From a bacterium (lineage in GTDB: Bacteria; Bacteroidota; Bacteroidia; Cytophagales; Cyclobacteriaceae): DNA of 35,518 nucleotides. This document shows, piece after piece, positions 6,397 through 14,970 of the stretch. The notes beneath the pieces were generated by a model, which was given only the letters and a program-made list of their open reading frames with translations, ran no database searches and was not told the DNA's origin. The position numbers and the translations under genes are program-made. The stretch spans positions 1 through 35,518 of the forward strand of contig JANSWY010000049.1 in the NCBI GenBank assembly GCA_024743255.1, read 5' to 3'. Every line of letters begins with the position of its first letter. Position 1 is the stretch's first letter.

Positions 6397-7551
6397 ATGC
6401 AACCAAATTACGATACACAATCATTTGAACATATTAGGTTAGTTGAAGGTGGAAAACCATACTTCAACCTATTGCGACAGCTAATTGCATCATCCAATAA
6501 GCTTATTCACCTTCAATTATATCGTTTCGACGATGATCAAACAGGTCAAACAATTCAAAGTGAATTGATCCGTGCAGCAAATCGAGGAGTTACGATTAAA
6601 ATAGTGATTGATGGGTACGGTAGCAGCGATGTTTCGGAAGAATTCATCAATACATTTAAAAGTAATGGAATTGAAATATCATATTTCTCACCAATTCGGT
6701 TCAACTTAAAATTCCGAATAGGCAGGAGATTACATCACAAGTTTATTGTAATTGACGGATACAAAAGTCTGATAGGTGGAGTAAATATTGCTGATAAGTA
6801 TCATGGAAGTCCAACCGAGCCTCCATGGTTGGATTTTGCAATCTATTTAGAAGGCAAGAACTCTGAGAGATTAAATTTATTTGCTGAAAATATTCTTAGC
6901 AAAAGAATCGATTTGAAAGCAGGACGAGTGCTGGACCTGGAAGTTTCCAAAGAAGATGTAAGATTTCTGGAAAACGATATAATTAGAAGAAACCTTCAAA
7001 TCAGGAGGAGCTATTACGAGGCGATTTACCACGCAAAACAATCAATAACGATTGTTGCTGCCTACTTTGTCCCAAGGTATCGCTTATTGAAGTTACTGTT
7101 TAATGCCGCTGAAAGAGGTGTTGAGGTAAAACTGGTCCTTCCCAGTGTATCTGACACCTATTTATATGAAATGACCGTGAAGCATTTTTACTCAAGGCTT
7201 CTCAGGCATAAAATTCGGATATTTGAATATAAGCCAGCTGTTTTACATGCAAAGGTTGCTGTGATTGACAATAAGTGGTCCACAATTGGTTCATACAACC
7301 TTAATGATTTAAGCGATCTTCTTAGTACAGAATTAAATGTGGAAGTACGTAACATAAAGTTTGCTAAATACTTAAGCCAGAGGATTCAAAACGTAATTGA
7401 CCGTGATACAACCGAAGTTGAAGCTTCTGCTTATTTAAAAGCTTCATTATTTAACAAAATTAGGTGGCGGTTGTACTATAGAATTTACATATATAGCATG
7501 CAGTTACTACGGTTCATAACCTCTAAGGAACGAAGGAACTTTTTGGAGTAA
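6397..7551 (+). CDS. Phospholipase D-like / cardiolipin synthase-like protein
   Basis: A 384-aa protein with two HKD motifs: H113-x-K115-x4-D120 (HHKFIVID, followed by GGVNIADKY) and H284-x-K286-x4-D291 (HAKVAVID, followed by GSYNLND). Each motif is half of a phosphatidyltransferase active site. The layout and length are close to ClsB-type cardiolipin synthases (about 410 aa), so transfer of a phosphatidyl group between glycerolipids is the likely reaction. No N-terminal membrane anchor is present, and the basic C-terminus (RWRLYYR to KERRN) may touch the membrane. It converges with the Wzi-like gene, 7 bp apart, without a visible terminator. Confidence 0.85.
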   Translation: MQPNYDTQSFEHIRLVEGGKPYFNLLRQLIASSNKLIHLQLYRFDDDQTGQTIQSELIRAANRGVTIKIVIDGYGSSDVSEEFINTFKSNGIEISYFSPIRFNLKFRIGRRLHHKFIVIDGYKSLIGGVNIADKYHGSPTEPPWLDFAIYLEGKNSERLNLFAENILSKRIDLKAGRVLDLEVSKEDVRFLENDIIRRNLQIRRSYYEAIYHAKQSITIVAAYFVPRYRLLKLLFNAAERGVEVKLVLPSVSDTYLYEMTVKHFYSRLLRHKIRIFEYKPAVLHAKVAVIDNKWSTIGSYNLNDLSDLLSTELNVEVRNIKFAKYLSQRIQNVIDRDTTEVEASAYLKASLFNKIRWRLYYRIYIYSMQLLRFITSKERRNFLE

Positions 7552-7558
7552 GGCTCAA

Positions 7559-9112
7559 TTACCTAATTAAATATGTCACGAACATTCTTGTATAGAAATT
7601 TACCTTATCATTTAAAGGCAGATAGTACATATTAAATCGGTAACTAAGGTCACTTGATATCCCAAATTGCAAATTATCGGATTGATTTACATACTTAAGG
7701 CCCAATGTATATTCAATATCATGCTTGTCTATTTTCGATTGGTTATTTGGAATATTCTCCACAAAATAATCCTCGTCGAACCTAATTCTTTGAAATTTAA
7801 GTCCAATTATCTGGCGTTTTGCTACCAAATTGATATGTAGCAGGTCCGATATTGAACCTGGTCCTATGGCTGCACCAAGGACTTGCCCTTGATGAGTATA
7901 ACCTTGAGGAACAGGTCCATGTGAATAAAATGGCGGATTCGGTCTGTAAAGGTGAGAGATATATCTAGCCAAAAATGTATGTTCATATGACATATAAATA
8001 TCCTTTCCATTGTTCAATTCAAAAACCTTATCCAAACCGAGGCTATATGCTCGACTGTGCTCAAACTCCTGTAAAATCCTTCTAATTGAACCATTAAAAT
8101 CATTCCGAGCAAATTCAAAAAAAAGTCTCATACTTTGCCCTTTCAGCTTCCATTCAATATAAGCTGAAGCTAATTGATCAAATGTATCATTTGTGTTCAA
8201 AACTGTATCACCACTATCATCTATGACTAGTCCACTATCAGCAATGTAGAACATTGAGTACAGATCTTCAGCTGAAAAGTTTTCGAAACCTTTGTATAAA
8301 GTTCTGTTAAAACCAAGGTAAAGACCACTAAGGTAGGGCACTTCATAACCTACACTTAAAGCATTAAAGTATCTACTATTATTATTTGAATCAGAGTCAA
8401 AATAATCTGATTCTTTTAAAATTCCGTAATACAGCCTTAAATCAATCTTACCAAAATCTAATGCTTTATAAAGGAGACTTATTTTTTCATTCGTTCCTAT
8501 ACTAAGATAAGGAAACCCTTCTGCGGAGTTACTCATCAAAATTGAATTATAAGATGCAGGGCCTAGAAGAAAATTCTGTGTTGAGATTGCTAAGTCAAAA
8601 TTGCTGGTCCTAAATGCTAACTCGCTTTGCCCCAGATGAAAACGATACCTCGAAGCAGAACCATATCTCTGGACAAAATCTATTCTAGGTATTACCCCAA
8701 ACTGATAATTATACATATTTTGACCAGAATTAGTTGAAGCAAGTTGAAAATCCGAATTTTGAGAAAAATAAACAATCGGGGTAGCAGTTAGTCGGAGAGC
8801 TCCCTTTTTAAATTGTATTCCTGAAGAAAAATCAGCCGTGAAACCTTTTCCCGTCCAAGTTGGACCGTCATTATAGCTTCGGACGTATTTAGAGTTAAAA
8901 TACCCACCCAATTGAGGGTTAATAAAGCGTAATCCATCACTATCCTCATACCGGATTGTGGGGTAATATCCTATTCTTTGTAAAGAATCACTAACCGTCT
9001 TCTCATAAAATACCCTATCTTGATTTCTAATAGTCAATAATATTTCCTGAGAATAGATACCTGAACATACAAACAACAATGGAAATAATGGAAATACATT
9101 AGAAAATTTCAT
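7559..9112 (-). CDS. Wzi-like capsule assembly outer-membrane protein
   Basis: A 517-aa protein beginning with a signal peptide (MKFSNVFPLFPLLFVCSGIYSQ). The long beta-rich mature part resembles the capsule assembly Wzi family, with the characteristic stretch LAISTQNFLLGPASYNSILM, then SNSAEGFPYLSIGTN, at about 175-210, and a strand-rich C-terminus ending YLIR. Wzi is an outer-membrane beta-barrel that attaches capsular polysaccharide to the cell surface. The frame stays open through tRNA-Leu(GAG), but residues read there (GRAGSTPALG) are tRNA sequence, so the start is the ATG at 9112, just after a TATATTTG promoter box. No capsule gene cluster is adjacent. Confidence 0.75.
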   Translation of the reverse strand: MKFSNVFPLFPLLFVCSGIYSQEILLTIRNQDRVFYEKTVSDSLQRIGYYPTIRYEDSDGLRFINPQLGGYFNSKYVRSYNDGPTWTGKGFTADFSSGIQFKKGALRLTATPIVYFSQNSDFQLASTNSGQNMYNYQFGVIPRIDFVQRYGSASRYRFHLGQSELAFRTSNFDLAISTQNFLLGPASYNSILMSNSAEGFPYLSIGTNEKISLLYKALDFGKIDLRLYYGILKESDYFDSDSNNNSRYFNALSVGYEVPYLSGLYLGFNRTLYKGFENFSAEDLYSMFYIADSGLVIDDSGDTVLNTNDTFDQLASAYIEWKLKGQSMRLFFEFARNDFNGSIRRILQEFEHSRAYSLGLDKVFELNNGKDIYMSYEHTFLARYISHLYRPNPPFYSHGPVPQGYTHQGQVLGAAIGPGSISDLLHINLVAKRQIIGLKFQRIRFDEDYFVENIPNNQSKIDKHDIEYTLGLKYVNQSDNLQFGISSDLSYRFNMYYLPLNDKVNFYTRMFVTYLIR

Positions 9113-9143
9113 TGGAACCAATTCAAATAATGCAATCAAAATG

Positions 9144-9151
9144 CAAATATA
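9144..9151 (-). promoter_or_regulatory. -7 box of the Wzi-like gene
   Basis: TATATTTG on the minus strand is a perfect TAnnTTTG match 31 nt before the ATG at 9112. No TTG is seen at the right distance upstream, so the -33 element is weak or absent. Confidence 0.45.
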
Positions 9152-9213
9152 TTGCTTACAGATGATATTCATTAACCATACCAATTGTCCGAATATTAGA
9201 TAAGATGTGAAAG

Positions 9214-9297
9214 TGCCCAGGGCGGGAGTCGAACCCGCACGCCCTAAAGGACACATGGCCCTCAACCATGCCTGTCTACCAATTCCAGCACCTGGGC
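9214..9297 (-). tRNA. tRNA-Leu(GAG)
   Basis: The reverse complement starts GCCCAGGTGCTGGAATTGG and ends with CCTGGGC plus discriminator A; the 7-bp acceptor stem is perfect. The anticodon stem CATGG/CCATG encloses TTGAGGG, giving anticodon GAG (codons CUC/CUU). A long variable arm and GTTCGAC T-loop are present; CCA is not encoded. It lies between egtD and the Wzi-like gene, with its own promoter. Confidence 0.95.
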
Positions 9298-9313
9298 TTC
9301 ACTGAAAGGATGG

Positions 9314-9344
9314 CAAAAATAATTGAATATTTGGAAAGTGAAAA
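9314..9344 (-). promoter_or_regulatory. Promoter of tRNA-Leu(GAG)
   Basis: The minus strand shows TATTTTTG (TAnnTTTG) continuing as TTTGCCATCCTTTCAG, almost identical to the tRNA-Leu(CAA) promoter. The -33 region is poor (ATTTTC, 18 nt upstream). It lies in the 3' end of egtD and the short spacer after it. Confidence 0.6.
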
Positions 9345-9349
9345 TCTAA

Positions 9350-10318
9350 TTATACGGCTCTCCAAAGAGAATCTACAAAATAATTATTTTCATCCGTGAA
9401 ATGCTGGACTAACTCAAAGCCACTTTCTTCAGCAAATTGTTCCAGTTCATCAAGATCAAATTTCTTTGATATCTCCATATGAATGGCTTCCCAAGCCTTG
9501 AAATGCACTTTTTCGTTTAGATCCGCAATGTGAACCTCCTGTTCTTCAGTACTAATCAGATAACTCCTACATTCTCCAGTACCAGGATCGTAGTAAGGAT
9601 AGTGCTGAAACTTAGAGATATCAAAATCAGCCTCAAACTCCTTGTTTATTCTGGAAAGCAAATTCAGATTAAAATCCCTTGTTACCCCTTTAGAGTCATT
9701 ATAGGCCTTTAAGATCTTTGTCGGGTCCTTTTTGAGATCAGCTCCCAGCAGAAAATAGTCTCCTTTGGTTAGACTTGACCTGAGTTGCTTAAGAAATTTA
9801 ACTGCCACTTCACTGTTGAAGTTACCAATATTAGATCCCATGAATATCACCACTTTGTGATGATGTTCTTCATTCTCAATACTGTTGAGCATTGCAAAAT
9901 AGTCCCCAACTAATGGCCTAACGTTTAAATCTGGGATTTCCTTAATCAAAGAACGCTCCAGCTGATCCAAAACATTGGAAGATATGTCAATTGGTGAATA
10001 TTCAAAATCCACGTTTTGACTCACAAAATGCTTTAATAAAATTTTTGTTTTATAACCATCACCCGCACCGAGTTCATATAAATGAAATCCACCATTCTCA
10101 TTAACCGCATTAAGAATGTTCTGCTTCTCGTTTGAAAGTATATTAAATTCAGTTCTGGTCAGGTAATATTCATCCAACTCCATGATTTGCTGAAAAAGAT
10201 CATCTCCAATGGCATCATAGAAATATTTGGATGGTAGACGTTTTGGCTGAGAAGAGAGACCTTCAATGATGTCTCTTGCAAAATCTACATTTACTGGTTT
10301 AATTGTCGTGTCCTGCAT
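9350..10318 (-). CDS. egtD: L-histidine N-alpha-methyltransferase EgtD
   Basis: A 322-aa SAM-dependent methyltransferase of the EgtD family, which trimethylates histidine to hercynine, the first step of ergothioneine synthesis. Motifs: LPSKYFYDAIGDDLFQQIMELDEYYLTRTE at the N-terminus, YELGAGDGYKTKILL (SAM site), YSPIDIS, FMGSNIGNF and LLGADLKKDP. Length matches the family (about 320 aa). A longer in-frame start at 10375 would overlap the egtB C-terminus with non-family sequence. The ATG at 10318 sits 17 nt after the egtB stop behind ACAACAACAATTTA and gives a normal N-terminus. It is the second gene of an egtB-egtD unit. Confidence 0.92.
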   Translation of the reverse strand: MQDTTIKPVNVDFARDIIEGLSSQPKRLPSKYFYDAIGDDLFQQIMELDEYYLTRTEFNILSNEKQNILNAVNENGGFHLYELGAGDGYKTKILLKHFVSQNVDFEYSPIDISSNVLDQLERSLIKEIPDLNVRPLVGDYFAMLNSIENEEHHHKVVIFMGSNIGNFNSEVAVKFLKQLRSSLTKGDYFLLGADLKKDPTKILKAYNDSKGVTRDFNLNLLSRINKEFEADFDISKFQHYPYYDPGTGECRSYLISTEEQEVHIADLNEKVHFKAWEAIHMEISKKFDLDELEQFAEESGFELVQHFTDENNYFVDSLWRAV

Positions 10319-10335
10319 TAAATTGTTGTTGTGAA

Positions 10336-11607
10336 TCAAACGTGCTTCGCAAGTCTGATACCGTTGAAAAACCATTTTAAATATGGATGGAAAAAATTTC
10401 TATATGTATGCCTGATGTGATCTCGAGGAGTTGCGCATGATCCGCCTTTGAGAACCATCTGATTTACCATGAATTTACCATTGTATTCACCAATAGCTCC
10501 CTCTGCGGTTTGAAAACCCGGGTAAGCACTATAATTGCTGCTGGTCCATTCCCAAACATCTCCAAAAAACTGATAGCTTTCGTCACCAGGGCTCCTTGGA
10601 GTATAATTTTCCGACTCCACAAAATTTGCACTTACCGGAACTTTAGGTTCATAAATTTTTGCAGCTACTTCCCATTCAAACTCTGTAGGCAGTCTCAATC
10701 CCTTCCATCGGGCATACGCATCGGCCTCATAATAACTCACATGTGTCACGGGAGCATTCAGATCCAGTGGAACCAAACCACCAGAAAGGCTAAAGTAATA
10801 CCACTCTCCATTCAGGAAGTACCAATGCATCGGATGTTTCTGATCAGTCTCATTCACCCAAGCCCAAGCTTCCATGAACCAGTATTTAAATTCCTTATAT
10901 CCTCCAGCATTTATAAACTCAAGATACTCACCATTTGTAACCAGACGATCCATGATTTCATACTTATGGAGATATACCTTGTGAGCCCCAAGCTCATTAT
11001 CAAAGCAAAAACCTTGATCTTTATTACCCACCTCGTAATTACCTTCTTCGACTTCCAAAAAATTTGCTTCCTTATAAACAGAGCTATCAACACTTTTTTC
11101 AGTGAATTTCGGGAATAAAGGGTATTGATTCAGAATGTACTTCACATCATATAAAAGCAATTCCTGATGTTGTTGTTCATGCTGGAGTCCCAATTGAATG
11201 GTATATGCCAGATCATTTGAAATGTCATTTCCTGATTCCAAAAATTCATTCATATGCTCATTTACATATGATCTATACTTCTTTATCTCTTCAACAGTAG
11301 GTCTTGTCATAAAACCTCTGTTTGGACGCTGAACACGCTCACCAACGGACTCATAATAACTGTTGAAAAGAAAGTTGTAATCCTTATGGAACACAGTATA
11401 TCCTGGTAGATTTGGACCTAACACAAATTCCTCAAAAAACCAGGTAGTGTGAGCTAAATGCCATTTAGGTGGACTTACATCCACAACTGGCTGAACCACA
11501 AAATCTTCAGTTTTAAGGTTTCTCGTAAGATATTCTGATTGATTTCTAACCGAATTGAATTTGGCTAGCAGATCTTTGGTCTGAGTATTCTCAGCAACGG
11601 GTAGCAT
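10336..11607 (-). CDS. egtB: Ergothioneine biosynthesis sulfoxide synthase EgtB
   Basis: A 423-aa protein with an N-terminal DinB-like helical domain and a C-terminal formylglycine-generating-enzyme/sulfatase-modifying domain. Iron ligands of the family are visible as HLAHTTWFFEEF and HEQQHQE (two His four apart). The C-terminal domain shows LRLPTEFEWEVAAK, GDVWEWTSSNY and VLKGGSC, ending in FFNGIRLAK. EgtB is a non-haem iron oxygenase that joins hercynine to cysteine or gamma-glutamylcysteine as a sulfoxide. The frame can be extended to a TTG at 11634, but the ATG at 11607 (MLPVAENTQ) precedes the first helix and is preferred. No egtA, egtC or egtE is in the window, so the sulfur donor and the lyase cannot be told. 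Confidence 0.92.
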   Translation of the reverse strand: MLPVAENTQTKDLLAKFNSVRNQSEYLTRNLKTEDFVVQPVVDVSPPKWHLAHTTWFFEEFVLGPNLPGYTVFHKDYNFLFNSYYESVGERVQRPNRGFMTRPTVEEIKKYRSYVNEHMNEFLESGNDISNDLAYTIQLGLQHEQQHQELLLYDVKYILNQYPLFPKFTEKSVDSSVYKEANFLEVEEGNYEVGNKDQGFCFDNELGAHKVYLHKYEIMDRLVTNGEYLEFINAGGYKEFKYWFMEAWAWVNETDQKHPMHWYFLNGEWYYFSLSGGLVPLDLNAPVTHVSYYEADAYARWKGLRLPTEFEWEVAAKIYEPKVPVSANFVESENYTPRSPGDESYQFFGDVWEWTSSNYSAYPGFQTAEGAIGEYNGKFMVNQMVLKGGSCATPRDHIRHTYRNFFHPYLKWFFNGIRLAKHV

Positions 11608-11732
11608 ATTATTGCTTGCTTGGTAAATTCCCAAGTTAATGGATATTAGTGAAACAAAACAATAATTTATTACGAAATCCGAAATAAACTAGTTGTGGAA
11701 ATTTAGCCTGCTGTAGTAGTTGGTCGTCTGGC

Positions 11733-12500
11733 TTACTGATTGAGCCATTTTTTAAAAGGGCCAGATCTTTCCACACTTACCACAACATCCATGGCGTTTG
11801 GTGGTTCCGGAAGTAATTCTACTTTCACCCTACTTTTTGAGTAAGCGACCATCCTTTGAATAGCGTCATAACCAATTATATACTTTCGGTTAATTCTATA
11901 AAATTTTTTAGGGTTTAGTTTACCTTCTAATTCACCCAGATTAGTGTTGATGATATGCTGCTTACCATCTCTGTTTACAAGGTAGGTGTATCTATCTTCA
12001 CTAAAAAAGTATGCAACTTCAGAAACAGGAATAGATTCGATTCTTTCTCCCAAAGTTACAATGAAGCGCTCCTGAAATTCAGACTCAGAACCTGGTCTCA
12101 GAGTTTTTAGAAGCTCCTGAATGTTTGGTTGATCTTCCTCTCTGTCATGAAGATCCTTGTACTTATCTAGTGCTTTCTTTAATTCCTGTTCATCAATTGG
12201 CTTCAGTAAATAATCGATACTATTTTGCTTGAAAGCCTGTATTGCGTAATTATCGTATGCTGTCGTAATTATAATTGGTGTGGTAATATCAAGCTTTTCA
12301 AAAATTTCAAAGCTCAAACCATCACCCAGTTGAATATCCGATAGAATAAGATCCACCTCATTTTCCTCAAGCCATTCAACTGAAGAAGCTACACTTTCTT
12401 TCTTGGCTACAACATTTACCTCACTATCCAAGGAGGTGATCACCTGTTCAAGGTCATCGGCCGCCATGGGTTCATCCTCTATTATCAGAATATTCAGCAT
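11733..12500 (-). CDS. LytTR family response regulator
   Basis: A 255-aa response regulator: REC domain at about 1-120 with acidic pocket E8/D9, phospho-acceptor D55 (LILSDIQLGDG) and K100 (IDYLLKPIDE), then a LytTR DNA-binding domain at about 145-255 (ERFIVTLGERIESIPVSEV, FYRINRKYIIG). Proteins of this LytR/AlgR type bind direct repeats in promoters once phosphorylated. It follows the histidine kinase gene by 11 nt and is almost certainly its partner. Targets are not visible here. Confidence 0.93.
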   Translation of the reverse strand: MLNILIIEDEPMAADDLEQVITSLDSEVNVVAKKESVASSVEWLEENEVDLILSDIQLGDGLSFEIFEKLDITTPIIITTAYDNYAIQAFKQNSIDYLLKPIDEQELKKALDKYKDLHDREEDQPNIQELLKTLRPGSESEFQERFIVTLGERIESIPVSEVAYFFSEDRYTYLVNRDGKQHIINTNLGELEGKLNPKKFYRINRKYIIGYDAIQRMVAYSKSRVKVELLPEPPNAMDVVVSVERSGPFKKWLNQ

Positions 12501-12511
12501 ACTTTCTAAAA

Positions 12512-13528
12512 TTAAGGCATTGATTCCAATATCGGAATTTTTGCAACATAAAAGTTACCTTCCACATTGAAGGCAGGTTCTTTATCAGTCAAATATTTAA
12601 GCCGTTCCCGCAGATTTTCTTGCCCCACTCGGGTAGAAGGCATAGGCTTTAGTTTAGGCTGATAGGTATTTTTGACTACAAAGTAGCCGTCTTCTATGGT
12701 CAAAATTACGTCCAAAGGTTTCTCCTTTGAAACAATATTGTGTTTAATGGCATTTTCAACCAATAACTGGCCAGATACGCTTGGAATTTTGTATTCCAAA
12801 TCACTTCCAACAATGCTACTCTCGTAATTAAGCGCATCTTTGAACCTCACCTTTTGGAGGTAAATGTAATTTTCAAGAAAAGACATTTCCTGATGAAGGG
12901 TCACAAGGTTCTCTTCGTTATGTTCAAGTAGATATCTGTAAACTGAAGATAATTTTTGAATAAATCCCCTTGCATCCGGATTGCTTGGCACCATAGCATG
13001 TAGGATATTCAAGCAGTTGAATAAGAAATGTGGATTTACTTGCTTCCGAAGGTTCTCTAGCTGAGCTCGTATATATTCTTTTTCTTGCCTTTCTGTCTTG
13101 ATTAATAATTCCTCTTTCTCTGAAGTTAATGCTCTGTTTTCAACTCTTAACCGATATGCCTCCAGTGCTTTGTTGATGATAATTTTCATTTCATCATAAC
13201 TCCAGGGCTTGGAAATGTAATGATAGATTTGGCCCTTATTGATAGCATCAATAACTGCCTTCATATCACTATATCCAGTCACAAGAATTCTAATCGCATC
13301 AGGCGTTATTTGAAGGGATCTTTCCAGAAATTCCACACCCGACATCTCAGGCATTCTTTGATCCGTGATGATCATGCATATTTCAGGGTTATCCTGAAGA
13401 ATCATCAGGGCTTCTTTTCCCGAAAGGGCAGTTAATATGGAATACTCTCTTCTAAATGCAGACTTGAAGTAATCACAGTTCCCTTTTTCGTCATCCACAT
13501 AAAGAATTTTCTCGTCTATCTTTTCCAA
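12512..13528 (-). CDS. REC-LytS-type sensor histidine kinase
   Basis: A 338-aa cytosolic fusion. A receiver domain covers about 7-120 (D12/D13, phospho-acceptor D56 in IITDQRMPEMSG, K105 in YISKPW). A coiled-coil linker follows at about 122-160, and then a LytS/YehU-type kinase core (His_kinase, H165 in NPHFLFN; N-box QLLVENAIKHN). There are no membrane segments or input sensor, so the receiver is the input: it is a relay kinase, phosphorylated by or docking to another kinase. The frame has no ATG. An in-frame TAG lies 10 codons upstream and the first beta strand (KILYVDDE) begins at residue 7, so TTG at 13528 is the start. Partner is the LytTR gene downstream. Confidence 0.9.
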   Translation of the reverse strand: MEKIDEKILYVDDEKGNCDYFKSAFRREYSILTALSGKEALMILQDNPEICMIITDQRMPEMSGVEFLERSLQITPDAIRILVTGYSDMKAVIDAINKGQIYHYISKPWSYDEMKIIINKALEAYRLRVENRALTSEKEELLIKTERQEKEYIRAQLENLRKQVNPHFLFNCLNILHAMVPSNPDARGFIQKLSSVYRYLLEHNEENLVTLHQEMSFLENYIYLQKVRFKDALNYESSIVGSDLEYKIPSVSGQLLVENAIKHNIVSKEKPLDVILTIEDGYFVVKNTYQPKLKPMPSTRVGQENLRERLKYLTDKEPAFNVEGNFYVAKIPILESMP

Positions 13529-13801
13529 GTGGTTATCATTATCCTCGAATTTCTAAAATATAAAAATTTCCAGAAATTCCGTCCTGTTCATCCCAAATTT
13601 TAGTCCTTTCGACAAGATTCTCTTGGAATATGTAACAATTCACCAACCAGTGTGTTGAATAACCGGGTATACATTGATTTATAGCGGGTAACAGATTTCA
13701 TCGTAGCAATATTTTGGTATGCTAGCCGACTATAATGTAAGACTCATCGAAAAGAGTATCAATTAGGACAACTTTAAACTCGCGTTTGCGATTTTTGTAG
13801 A

Positions 13802-14485
13802 ATGAGAATGGACGACTTGATTACAGACGGGGGACCAATTTATGCTGAAACAACAGACCTAAGCAGTTTCATTGTTGAACCATGGAACTCAATCACTTCT
13901 CTGGCAATAGTAGCTCCGGCAATTTATTGGGCGATCAAATTGAAACAACATGATTTCAAAAGCTATGGTTTTATGTGGTACTGTATTCCTCTATTAATTC
14001 TTGGAGGGCTTGGAAGTACATTATTTCATGGGCTTAGAAATTCTGAATTCTTTTTATACATGGACGTTCTCCCAACAGCCATATTAACTTTGTCGGTTGC
14101 AATCTACTTTTGGATCAAAATATTGCCAAAATGGGGCTATACATTTGTAATTTTTGTGCCTTCATTTATTCTACGCTATATGCTGTTTGACTGGTTCTCA
14201 GATCACACAGCTGCCAACATTGCTTATTTCATTACCGGCACACTGATTTTTCTTCCAATCCTAATTTATCTACACAGGATTAACTATTTCAGCGCACGAT
14301 GGATTCTCCTCTCAATATTTATGTTAGTTGTGTCGTTATTCTTTAGAGAAATCGATACAAGAGGTTGGTTCCAATTTCCAATGGGAACTCATTTTCTATG
14401 GCATATATTTAGTGGTATAGGTGCTTATTATTTGGCCAAGTTCTTGTTTCTATTAAGATCAAGAGAACTTAGTCCACAAATATGA
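13802..14485 (+). CDS. CREST-superfamily (alkaline ceramidase-like) membrane hydrolase
   Basis: A 227-aa polytopic membrane protein with about seven hydrophobic segments. The conserved metal-amidase residues of the alkaline ceramidase/PAQR/Per1 (CREST) superfamily are visible: E26 with P27 and N29 (VEPWNSITS), S72-x3-H76 (GLGSTLFHGLR), D88 (YMDVLP) and H197-x3-H201 (THFLWHIFSG). In this superfamily Ser, His, Asp and the His pair bind zinc and hydrolyse amide bonds in lipids. A sphingolipid or N-acyl lipid substrate is plausible because many Bacteroidota make sphingolipids, but the substrate is inference. The stop overlaps the next start (ATGA), so it is translationally coupled to the CAP protein gene. 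The start may be M1 or M3. Confidence 0.82.
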   Translation: MRMDDLITDGGPIYAETTDLSSFIVEPWNSITSLAIVAPAIYWAIKLKQHDFKSYGFMWYCIPLLILGGLGSTLFHGLRNSEFFLYMDVLPTAILTLSVAIYFWIKILPKWGYTFVIFVPSFILRYMLFDWFSDHTAANIAYFITGTLIFLPILIYLHRINYFSARWILLSIFMLVVSLFFREIDTRGWFQFPMGTHFLWHIFSGIGAYYLAKFLFLLRSRELSPQI

Positions 14486-14970
14486 AAAGCATTATAGCAT
14501 TAGTTTTTAGTTTATTCTTAACTATCCCAGTACAGACTGATCCAGTTACAAACCTTACTTCAAACGACATTCAATTGCTTGTTGACACCCACAATGAATG
14601 GAGAGCTGATGTAGGTGTTGGTGATCTTAGTTGGTCTCCAGAATTAGCGCAAGTAGCTGCCAAATGGGCAAAGGAGCTTAAAAACAAAAATTGCGCATTC
14701 GAACACAGCAAGTATCAGTATGGTGAAAATTTATTCATGGGAACATCAGGGGCTTTTAATGCCAAATACGTAGTTGATTCATGGGGTGGTGAAAAAGAGG
14801 ATTACAATTACGCAAAAAACAATTGCAGGAAAGTTTGCGGTCATTATACTCAAATGGTTTGGAAATCAACAACTAAAGTTGGCTGTGCTAAAATCACCTG
14901 TGATGGAATGGATATTTGGGTATGTGAGTATGACCCTCCTGGAAACTATGTGGGACAAAAGCCCTACTAA
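14482..14970 (+). CDS. Secreted CAP (SCP/PR-1) domain protein
   Basis: A 162-aa protein with a short N-terminal signal (MKSIIALVFSLFLTIPVQT) and a complete CAP domain at about 28-160. The CAP tetrad His and Glu residues are visible: H37 (DTHNEW), E82 (GENLF), E104 (GGEKEDY) and H121 (GHYTQMVWKST). The signature WVCEYDPPGNYVGQKPY sits at the end. Several Cys (C71, C115, C119, C135, C140, C148) suggest disulfides in the periplasm or outside. CAP proteins bind sterols or lipids, cleave or act as allergens, so no role is assigned. ATG overlaps the stop of the ceramidase-like gene by 4 nt, so they form a coupled pair. It converges with moeA, with a 4-bp overlap of the two 3' ends. Confidence 0.9.
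   Translation: MKSIIALVFSLFLTIPVQTDPVTNLTSNDIQLLVDTHNEWRADVGVGDLSWSPELAQVAAKWAKELKNKNCAFEHSKYQYGENLFMGTSGAFNAKYVVDSWGGEKEDYNYAKNNCRKVCGHYTQMVWKSTTKVGCAKITCDGMDIWVCEYDPPGNYVGQKPY

Noticed and set aside
9113-9265. 51-residue N-terminal extension of the Wzi-like protein
   Set aside because: Its first codons translate tRNA-Leu(GAG) sequence (GRAGSTPALG); the true start with a signal peptide is the ATG at 9112 after a -7 box.
10319-10375. Longer EgtD start
   Set aside because: It would overlap the end of egtB and add residues foreign to the family; ATG at 10318 fits better.
10510-11118. 202-codon plus-strand frame inside egtB
   Set aside because: Out-of-frame shadow of a well-supported enzyme gene; low-complexity, Ile/Phe-rich and without domains.
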